Source: CBDIDH01 sp965277595 (GTDB lineage: Bacteria; Planctomycetota; Planctomycetia; Isosphaerales; Isosphaeraceae). Taken from it: a stretch of 64,000 nucleotides of DNA. The position numbers and the translations under genes are program-made. The stretch is taken from NCBI GenBank assembly GCA_965277595.1, contig CBDIDH010000002.1, positions 1,302,001-1,366,000 on the forward strand, given 5' to 3'. A model generated the notes under the pieces. That model was given only the letters and a program-made list of their open reading frames with translations, had not been told where the DNA came from and ran no database searches. Positions 33,734-40,613 of this stretch are shown in pieces. Within the stretch, counting starts at the first letter, position 1. Each line of letters begins with the position of its first letter.

Positions 33734-33806
33734 TCGGTCCTTGGTCATCGGTCATCGGTTATCGGTCATCGGTCATCGGTCATCGGTCATCGGTCATCGG
33801 TCATTC
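33734..33806. repeat. Tandem CGGTCAT heptads, right-arm type
   Basis: About nine CGGTCAT-like units (one TTATCGG variant) start immediately after the TGA of the four-helix bundle gene. With the left-type array at 33079-33187 they bracket that gene as inverted repeats about 550 bases apart. Confidence 0.9.
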
Positions 33807-33853
33807 TTGCTTGATCTCTCTGTCCCCGCACCCCTTTATCCGGACCCGAACCC

Positions 33854-36214
33854 ATGCGCCCGACACCGACACCGTCCCCGAGCGTGAACGATCCTCCGGT
33901 CACCTCCCGCTCGACGACGGCGGCGGTCGGAACAGGACCGAGCCGGATTCCGTCGATCGTCCTGATCCTGACCGTCGCGGCGGCCCTGTCGGTGGTCTTC
34001 AGCACGCGAGCCCCCGCGCAAGAGACCTTCGGCAAGACGCCGACGACGCCGATCGAACTCTGGGACGCCGCCGACTACCTCATGAGGACCGGCCAGCCCG
34101 AGCAGGCGGTTCCGTACCTCAACAAGTTTCTCAAGTCAAACCCCGACGACGCCACCTTGATGGGGATTCGCGACAAGTACGGCGTCGGCACCATTTTGCG
34201 GCTTCAAGACAATCCCGCGACCCGTTCCCTGGCCGAACCCCTCGCCAGCAAGCTCGCCGCGGCGAGCCGCCGGAACAGCACCCAGCCCGACCGGATCAAC
34301 CGGTTCATCGGCGACCTGACCAAGACGCGCGAGGAACAGGAATACGCCCTCGACCGGCTCCGCGAGGCCGGGCCGTTCGCCGTCCCCGCCATGCTTAACG
34401 CCGCCGACAACCCCGCGCTCAGCGATGAAGATCACGCCTTGCTCGTCAGTAACATGGGCCGACTCGACCTCTCGGCCGTTCCCCCCTTGATCGCCGCGCT
34501 TGACGCCCCCAAGCCCCGCCTTGCCGCCGATGCCGCCAAGGCCATCGGCCTGATCGGCGACCCCCGCGCCGTCGTCGCCCTCACCGCCCTTGCCGCGAGC
34601 CTCGACCCGAACGCTCCCGAGATCGCCCGGTCGGCCGCTCAGCGAGCCATCGCGCGGATCACCGGCCGTCCCTACGTCGCTCAGCCGACCTCTCCGATCC
34701 GCCTTCTCACGATCGAGGCCCAGCGCTATCACCGGCACGCGATCAAGTTTCCCGGCGACCCGGTCGTCGTCTGGCTCTGGGACCCCTCGGCGCAAACCCC
34801 CGTGCCGAAGACCGTGAGCCGGACCGAGGCCGAAGGCTACTTCGGGCTCAAGTTCGCCCGAGCCGCCCTCGCCATTGATCCGACCGACCGCCCCGCCCAG
34901 GTCGTCATCGCCAGCATCGCCCTCGAAAAAGCGGCGGAGCGCGCCGGCCTGGACCGCTTCCCGGCTGATGACCCCTCGGGCACCTTCGCCGCGGCCATCG
35001 CCGCCGGTCCGGGCCTCCTCGGCGATGTCCTCCGCGCGGCGATCGCCGACCACAAATACGACCTCGCCGCGGTCGCCGCCACGGCGCTCGGCAAGGTCAC
35101 CGACGCCAACGGCCTGGCCGTTCGCGGCACGTCGAACCCGCTCGTCGAGGCCCTTTCGTCGCCCGACCGCCGCACCCGCTTCGCCGCGGCTCGGGCCTTG
35201 GTCTTGCTTGACCCCCGCGTTTCCTTCGCCGGGTCAAGCCGGGTCGTTCCCGTTCTCGCCCAGTTCGTCACGGCCCAGACCAGACCTCGGGCGCTCGTGA
35301 TTGACGGCAACACCACCCGGGGCAGCCAGTTAACCGGGCAACTCGCGGCGCTCGGCTACGATCCCGTTCTGGCGGCGACGGGCGACGAGGGCTTCCGGGT
35401 CGCCGCCGAGTCGGCCGACATCGAGCTGATCCTGATCGACAACCACATGATCGCGGGCGACTGGCGGGTTCACGACACCCTGGCGAACCTGAAGGCCGAC
35501 GCCCGGACAGCGGCCATTCCCACGTACATCGTCGGCCCGCTCGGCCGCGAGGTTGACCTGAACGCCCTTCTGACCGAACGCTTCCCCGGCGTTCGCTTCA
35601 TCGTCACCCCGCCCGACGCCCAGAGTCTCGGCCAGCAAATCACGATCGCCGGTAAGCCCGTGGGCCTTTCCGACCGCGAGCGAGTCGCTTACGCCCGATA
35701 TGCGGCGGTCCTTCTCGCCCAGGTCGCCACGCGGCCGAATAGCCCGTTCGAGCCCGATCTTGCCCGGGTTGAACCCGCGCTCTCGATCGCCCTTCAGTCG
35801 CCCGAGACGAACTATTTTGCGATCAGAGCGCTCGGCGACGTTCCCGACCAGAACGCTCAGCGTGCCCTGGCCGCCCTGGCGATTGATCCGGGCACCCCCG
35901 TCCGTCTCCGCGTCAGCACCGTCGAGCAGCTTGCCCGGAGCATCCAGCGCTTCGGCCCGCTCGTCACGGCCGCTCAGGAACGTCAGCTTTTGACCGCCTT
36001 CGACGGCGAGGCCGACCCGACCTTACGGACCTCCTTCGCCTCGGTCATCGGCGCCCTTCGTCCCCAGGCCGAGACGATCGGCCTTCGACTCCGCCGCCTC
36101 GGCCCCGGCCCCTCGGTCGCGGAACCGAATCTTCCCCCGGCCGCCCCGGCTCCTTCCGAACCCGCGCCCGCGCCCGCGACCGAAGCCGTTCCGGCGCCCG
36201 AGGCCAAACCGTGA
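33854..36214 (+). CDS. Exported HEAT-repeat protein with receiver-like domain
   Basis: A 786-residue protein with one N-terminal hydrophobic segment (IVLILTVAAALSVVFSTR, about 35-52) that is a signal or anchor. TPR-like and HEAT-like helical repeats fill about residues 65-460 and 575-740. Residues about 476-560 look like a CheY receiver: an acidic strand end Asp484 (ALVIDGN) and a phosphoacceptor-like Asp529 (LILIDNHM). Only one acidic residue is present at the metal site, and no clear lysine follows the last strand. The tail is Pro/Ala/Glu-rich. The topology would put the receiver outside the cytoplasm, so phosphorylation is doubtful. Confidence 0.75.
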   Translation: MRPTPTPSPSVNDPPVTSRSTTAAVGTGPSRIPSIVLILTVAAALSVVFSTRAPAQETFGKTPTTPIELWDAADYLMRTGQPEQAVPYLNKFLKSNPDDATLMGIRDKYGVGTILRLQDNPATRSLAEPLASKLAAASRRNSTQPDRINRFIGDLTKTREEQEYALDRLREAGPFAVPAMLNAADNPALSDEDHALLVSNMGRLDLSAVPPLIAALDAPKPRLAADAAKAIGLIGDPRAVVALTALAASLDPNAPEIARSAAQRAIARITGRPYVAQPTSPIRLLTIEAQRYHRHAIKFPGDPVVVWLWDPSAQTPVPKTVSRTEAEGYFGLKFARAALAIDPTDRPAQVVIASIALEKAAERAGLDRFPADDPSGTFAAAIAAGPGLLGDVLRAAIADHKYDLAAVAATALGKVTDANGLAVRGTSNPLVEALSSPDRRTRFAAARALVLLDPRVSFAGSSRVVPVLAQFVTAQTRPRALVIDGNTTRGSQLTGQLAALGYDPVLAATGDEGFRVAAESADIELILIDNHMIAGDWRVHDTLANLKADARTAAIPTYIVGPLGREVDLNALLTERFPGVRFIVTPPDAQSLGQQITIAGKPVGLSDRERVAYARYAAVLLAQVATRPNSPFEPDLARVEPALSIALQSPETNYFAIRALGDVPDQNAQRALAALAIDPGTPVRLRVSTVEQLARSIQRFGPLVTAAQERQLLTAFDGEADPTLRTSFASVIGALRPQAETIGLRLRRLGPGPSVAEPNLPPAAPAPSEPAPAPATEAVPAPEAKP

Positions 36215-36520
36215 CCCTCCGATTCCTCTTTTTTGCGGAAACCTTGTTCCATGAATGAGATCAGCGACTGACTGACGACCGATTCCGCCGACGCCCGCTC
36301 CCCCGGTCCGTCTTCGGCCTTCGGTCGGTTCTTCTTGCGATCGATCGATTGATTGAGAGATAGACAGACTGACAGTTCCCCTTGAAAGGCGTGCCGACCC
36401 TTGGAATTTCCAGGTGGGTCGGCCTGCCCTGTTTGGGGTTTCAGGAGCAGGCCCGACGGACGTTGACCGGGGCGCCTTTTTCGGGACGGGCGTGCCGGCG
36501 GGCGGGATCTGGTGTGAAGG
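36215..36520. other. Intergenic region with hairpin before the sigma-54 activator
   Basis: There is no gene in 306 bases. It holds a GATCGATCGATTGATTGA tetranucleotide run (about 36339-36356) and an imperfect nested hairpin whose outer stem is GCCGACCC (36393-36400) with GGGTCGGC (36416-36423) and whose inner stem is TGGAA with TTCCA. The hairpin may be an attenuator or operator. I see no GG-N10-GC sigma-54 promoter. Confidence 0.5.
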
Positions 36521-37666
36521 ATGCGCGGCGTCATGCCTCATCAATATGACCGTAACCCCGCGCGGACCGGGGACGAGTTCAGCCTCCCCGGAGTCATCGG
36601 CTCGGGCGCGGCGATGCGCGAAGTGGCCAGAATCACCCATCAGGTGGCCCCCTCGAAAGCCTGCGTCCTGATCGTCGGCGAGACCGGCACGGGCAAGGAG
36701 CTGATCGCCAGGGCCGTCCACGACCTCAGCCCGCGCTTCTCCGGCCCGTATATCCGCGTGAATTGCGGCGCCCTGACCGAAAGCCTTCTCGAAAGCGAGC
36801 TTTTCGGCCACGTTAAAGGCTCGTTCACCGGCGCCGTGGACAACCGGACGGGCCGGTTCGAGGCCGCGCACACCGGCAGCATCTTCCTTGACGAGATCAA
36901 CAGCACGACGCCCAAGCTTCAGGTCAAGCTGCTCCGGGTCTTGCAGGAAGGCGAATTCGAGCGCGTCGGCGATATTCGAACCGTCAAGGTTGACACCCGG
37001 ATCATCGCCGCGACGAACCGCGACCTGCTCGACGAGATTGACGCCGGTCGGTTCCGCGAAGACCTCTATTACCGGCTCAACGTCGTCCCGATCTACTTGC
37101 CCCCGCTCCGCGAGCGCAGGGAAGATATCGCCCAGCTTGTTGACTTCTTCCTGAAGCGTTACGCCGAGCAGAACCGCAAGGACGTCCGCCGGGTCCATCC
37201 CGAGGCGATGCGGCTCTTGCGCGATCACGACTGGCCTGGGAACGTCCGCGAGTTACAGAACTACGTCGAGCGCGCGGTGATCCTCGGTTCAGGCAACGAG
37301 TTAACCGTCGAGCACCTTCCGCCTCAGCTTCGCGGCGAGACCGCCCCCCGGCCGATCCGCGCCCGAGGGGGCGACCTTAACGCCTTGACCTCGGAGCTGG
37401 TCCGCCAGGGCGTCCGCGCCGCGGGTCCGACGGCGAACGACCTGCACACCCGGATCGTCGGCCAGGTTGAGCGCGAGTTGATCCAGCAGGTTCTCGTCTC
37501 GTGCGAGCGTGTCCAGATCAAGGCCGCCGCCCGGCTCGGGATCAACCGGAACACCCTCCACAAGAAGCTCGCCGAGTTCCGCATCGACGAGAACGACGAC
37601 GAGTCCAGCCCCGACCCCCGCCATCCCTCCAGCAATGGCGACTCCACCCCCGCCGACGACGAGTAG
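36521..37666 (+). CDS. Sigma-54-dependent transcriptional activator (no receiver domain)
   Basis: A 381-residue AAA+ enhancer-binding protein. Walker A GETGTGKE, Walker B GSIFLDEI, the sensor region AATNRDL, arginine fingers in REDLYYRLNV and a Fis-type helix-turn-helix near the C-terminus (IKAAARLGINRNTLHKKL) are all present. The sigma-54 contact loop reads GSFTGA instead of GAFTGA. There is no N-terminal regulatory domain, so control must come from expression or a partner. The start is uncertain: ATG 36521 or ATG 36533, the latter with AAGGA eleven bases upstream. Cytoplasmic. Confidence 0.93.
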   Translation: MRGVMPHQYDRNPARTGDEFSLPGVIGSGAAMREVARITHQVAPSKACVLIVGETGTGKELIARAVHDLSPRFSGPYIRVNCGALTESLLESELFGHVKGSFTGAVDNRTGRFEAAHTGSIFLDEINSTTPKLQVKLLRVLQEGEFERVGDIRTVKVDTRIIAATNRDLLDEIDAGRFREDLYYRLNVVPIYLPPLRERREDIAQLVDFFLKRYAEQNRKDVRRVHPEAMRLLRDHDWPGNVRELQNYVERAVILGSGNELTVEHLPPQLRGETAPRPIRARGGDLNALTSELVRQGVRAAGPTANDLHTRIVGQVERELIQQVLVSCERVQIKAAARLGINRNTLHKKLAEFRIDENDDESSPDPRHPSSNGDSTPADDE

Positions 37667-37679
37667 GGTATCCTTTGGC

Positions 37680-37707
37680 GAATGGCCGATGACCGATGAC
37701 CGATCGG
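37680..37707. repeat. Short GATGACC heptad run
   Basis: Three units (GATGGCC, GATGACC variants) lie just after the sigma-54 activator stop. A GCCCTTTGCCCTTTCGCC stretch of the GGGCAAA type, in reverse orientation, follows at about 37718-37737. Confidence 0.65.
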
Positions 37708-37758
37708 GAACCCGGTCTCTGCCCTTTGCCCTTTCGCCTCCAACCGGAACCAGGCACC

Positions 37759-38637
37759 ATGAGTCTCGACCCCGGCCTGACCCTTGACAGGCTCTATCAG
37801 GGCGATTGCCTCGACTGGCTCGCACAGGTCAAGACCGGGACGATCGACCTGGTCTTCGCCGATCCGCCGTTCAACATTGGATATGATTACGACGTCTACA
37901 ACGATCGCCTCGACGCCGATCAGTACCTGGATTGGTCCCGGCGCTGGATCAACGAGGTGGCCCGGGTGCTCAAGCCCGATGGCACCTTCTGGCTGGCGAT
38001 TGGCGACGAGTTCGCGGCCGAGTTAAAAGTCGCGGCGCATCGCGACGCGAAGCTCTCGCTGCGCAACTGGGTGATCTGGTACTACACCTTCGGCGTCCAC
38101 TGTTCGAAGAAGTTCGCGCGCAGCCACGCGCATCTGTTCTACTTCGTGAAGGACCCGAAGTCGTTCACGTTTCACGACAAGGCGATTCGGGTCCCCTCGG
38201 CCCGACAGCTTGTCTACCGCGACCGCCGGGCCAACCCCGCCGGCCGCCTTCCCGACGACACCTGGATCTTGCGCCCGCAAGACCTTCCCGACGGGTTCTC
38301 GGCCGAGAGCGACCTCTGGTATTTTCCTCGGGTTTGCGGGACCTTCAAGGAGCGCGCGGGCTGGCACGGCTGCCAGATGCCCGAGCAGCTTCTCGGCCGG
38401 ATCATCCGCGCCTGTTCCGATCCCGGCGCCACGGTTCTCGACCCTTTTGGCGGCAGCGGGACCACGCTTGTCGTCGCCAAGAAGCTCGACCGCCGCTATC
38501 TCGGTTTCGAGCTTTCGGCCGACTACGCCTCGGCGATCCAGGCCCGCCTTGACTCCGTCACGATCGGCCAGCCTCTTGAAGGCGGCGCCGAGCCTCTTGT
38601 CGGCGGCAAGGGCCGAACCAAGGTCGGACGCGCCTGA
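37759..38637 (+). CDS. Orphan DNA methyltransferase, beta class
   Basis: A 292-residue SAM-dependent DNA methyltransferase. The catalytic motif IV, FADPPFNIGYDYD (about residues 34-46), comes first, then a variable recognition region, and the SAM motif DPFGGSGTTLVVAK lies near the C-terminus: the beta-class order. DPPF is usual for N6-adenine enzymes, so m6A is likelier than N4-methylcytosine. No restriction endonuclease gene is adjacent, so it is probably a solitary enzyme. The recognition sequence cannot be inferred. ATG 37759 starts the conserved region. Confidence 0.92.
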   Translation: MSLDPGLTLDRLYQGDCLDWLAQVKTGTIDLVFADPPFNIGYDYDVYNDRLDADQYLDWSRRWINEVARVLKPDGTFWLAIGDEFAAELKVAAHRDAKLSLRNWVIWYYTFGVHCSKKFARSHAHLFYFVKDPKSFTFHDKAIRVPSARQLVYRDRRANPAGRLPDDTWILRPQDLPDGFSAESDLWYFPRVCGTFKERAGWHGCQMPEQLLGRIIRACSDPGATVLDPFGGSGTTLVVAKKLDRRYLGFELSADYASAIQARLDSVTIGQPLEGGAEPLVGGKGRTKVGRA

Positions 38638-38753
38638 ACCTTTTCGGCAGACCGCGATATAATGACCTTCGGCTCCGGAATCGGCACCCGCGGAGAACTC
38701 CATGAGTCTCACCGTCGCTGGCGGTTGAATCGTCCCCTTCACGGAGAGACCGG

Positions 38754-39185
38754 ATGTCCGTCGGCGAAGACTCGGGACCGATTTATCCTACACCGACGAG
38801 GAGGAGTGGTTATCGCTACTTCTTTTATGATAAGCACCACGGATTTGATAAGAGAGCTTCGCGATGGCTTGAGGATTTGAGTCATGATGAAGAGTTTTCC
38901 GTTTTTGACATGGCCGACTTCCATGATCTGAGCGATGCTCGCGGGTGTCTCTATGGAGTCCGGTCCCGTCTCGACGACGGTCGGATTCCTAAATTGGGGA
39001 GTCGTGGCGAACAAATTGCGGAATTTCCCAGAGTCAGACCCAACCAACCCTGGCACGGCTTTCCTGTTTGGCCCCAGAGCACTGAGCCAACCGCCCCGGC
39101 GAAAATTGTCTTTCTACGGATGGAAGTCGCCAACCTGATTACAACCCGAGAGAGGAAACGTTTGGAAAAAGGAAAGTTCGTATGA
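38754..39185 (+). CDS. Hypothetical protein, cassette gene 1
   Basis: A 143-residue protein not matched to any family I know. Features: an aromatic-rich N-terminal YRYFFYDKHHGFDKRASRWL, an acidic stretch, GSRGEQIAEFP and RPNQPWHGFPVWPQS, then a basic C-terminus. GGAGAG five bases upstream supports ATG 38754. The base composition is visibly AT-richer than the neighbours. Its TGA overlaps the next ATG by four bases. It may be an adaptor partner of the beta-propeller-like protein downstream; this is inference from coupling only. Confidence 0.7.
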   Translation: MSVGEDSGPIYPTPTRRSGYRYFFYDKHHGFDKRASRWLEDLSHDEEFSVFDMADFHDLSDARGCLYGVRSRLDDGRIPKLGSRGEQIAEFPRVRPNQPWHGFPVWPQSTEPTAPAKIVFLRMEVANLITTRERKRLEKGKFV

Positions 39186-40267
39186 CACCGAAACGGCTGC
39201 GAATGGATGGTATTCAATTCACAAATTTCGAGATTTCTTGGGTTGGAGCGAACCCGTGGAATTCGGGCTTGTGTTTTGGATCGGAAGACGGCCGACTCCT
39301 TTTTTCGAAAACGGACCTCTCGGAAGAGCAGGTTTTGCCACAGGTCGCTGAATCCGGCGAAGCGATTAATGGCGTCGCCTTTTCTGATGGCGGTCGTGTC
39401 GCGGTAAGCACACGTAGCGAGTTGGTTTTCCTCTCCATGCCTCTGCTCGAAAATGGACAGGGGTCGCGAGTGTCTTACCCGGGAGGATCGCACGATGTGA
39501 TCACAACTCTTTCAAAAACGTTCATTGCTCCACTCGGCATAAACGGCTTGCTCTTGATGGACCCAGAACCCGACGCGTCTCCGGCCATCAAGATCTGCCG
39601 GGCACGCGAGCAAGATTTTTATTTCTACAAGGTGGCCTGCCTGGGCAAACGTGGCAATGCGGATGTCCTGGCTTGTGCATTACGTCAGGACGGATGGGCG
39701 TCGTTCATCCGTGACGGCAACTCCGGTAATCTCAATGTCTACTCTAACATCGGGCTTGATGTCGTGGACGTTTGTTCGATCGGAACGAAGCATTATCCAT
39801 ACGCCGTCGCTGCGTTGGGGATCGACTGCTCATTGCACGTGATCCGAAATGTCTTGGACCCACGAGATCGCTGGATCTGGAGATTTGACAGGCTTCGCGG
39901 TGTTGCCTATCAGGTGATCAGGTCTGGCGACCACATTTTGATTCTTACGAGCGAGTGTCTTTATGCCATCCCGGGGCTTGTGACTGGCTTTCTGGATCGC
40001 CTCGACGATCGTTTTTCCAACGGTCATCCCAGGAGCGGGAAATCTCCTCTCACCGACGTTGAAATCGAAGCTGTCGACTTTTATTCCGTGGATGATCGTT
40101 GGCTCTTTGTGATCACACCCGATGGCGGAGCCCGACGGATCGAGATCAGAGACCTTGTCAGTCCTGAAATGCTCAAGGGAGTTTCGGACCCAAGCTCGGA
40201 AACTTCCCTGACGTCCTGGGATACGGTCTCCCATCACGATCTCGTTTTTGCTGGTTCGGTGTCTTGA
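39182..40267 (+). CDS. Hypothetical beta-propeller-like protein, cassette gene 2
   Basis: A 361-residue protein of unknown family. Repeating short beta patterns such as GLCFGSEDGRLLFSK, INGVAFSDGGRVAVSTRSEL and FVITPDGGARRIEI suggest a WD40/propeller-like fold. There is no signal peptide. It is translationally coupled to the gene before (ATGA overlap). Like that gene it has many A/T-ending codons and rare-looking codon use for this genome, a sign of recent transfer. Propellers of this kind occur in bacterial conflict systems, but nothing here proves that role. Confidence 0.7.
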   Translation: MTPKRLRMDGIQFTNFEISWVGANPWNSGLCFGSEDGRLLFSKTDLSEEQVLPQVAESGEAINGVAFSDGGRVAVSTRSELVFLSMPLLENGQGSRVSYPGGSHDVITTLSKTFIAPLGINGLLLMDPEPDASPAIKICRAREQDFYFYKVACLGKRGNADVLACALRQDGWASFIRDGNSGNLNVYSNIGLDVVDVCSIGTKHYPYAVAALGIDCSLHVIRNVLDPRDRWIWRFDRLRGVAYQVIRSGDHILILTSECLYAIPGLVTGFLDRLDDRFSNGHPRSGKSPLTDVEIEAVDFYSVDDRWLFVITPDGGARRIEIRDLVSPEMLKGVSDPSSETSLTSWDTVSHHDLVFAGSVS

Positions 40268-40426
40268 TCCTCTCGCCTCGATCGGCCGGAAACACGCCGT
40301 TTCCGTACCGCGCGCTCCTTTGAACCTGACCTGGCCTCAAGGCTTGCTTCGTGTCCGTGGTCCGCGCCTTGCGTGAGATCCCGGATTGCCTGCATCGTAA
40401 TCTTTCGAGCAACTGAACATGCGGCG

Positions 40427-40477
40427 ACGGCAACAGAACTGTTGCCCTTGCCGTTGTTCGACGCGACTTGCTAGACT
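40427..40477 (+). promoter_or_regulatory. carB promoter with palindromic operator candidate
   Basis: TTGCCG (40448-40453) and TAGACT (40472-40477) are 18 bases apart. Directly upstream is a perfect palindrome, GGCAACAG-AA-CTGTTGCC (40429-40446). An overlapping longer pair, ACGGCAA (40427-40433) with TTGCCGT (40448-40454), includes the -35 box. This would place a repressor or activator on the polymerase site. The leader would be about 130 bases and GC-rich. The rest of the gap 40268-40613 shows nothing further. Confidence 0.5.
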
Positions 40478-40613
40478 CTGGAGATTTTCGGACCGCGCAC
40501 CCTCGGGAGAAGGGTCGGCGCGGCCCGGCGCGCGCCAAGACCAGGGAACTTCTTCTGACGACGACGCTCACTACAGACCGATAGACCACGACCGACGAGA
40601 CGAGAGACACGAC

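Noticed and set aside
33734..33806. Heptad array as a simple terminator
   Set aside because: It has no local partner arm and no T-run; the same units occur in divergent promoters, so termination alone does not explain it.
36215..36520. Sigma-54 promoter before the activator gene
   Set aside because: No GG-N10-GC pair with the right context was found.
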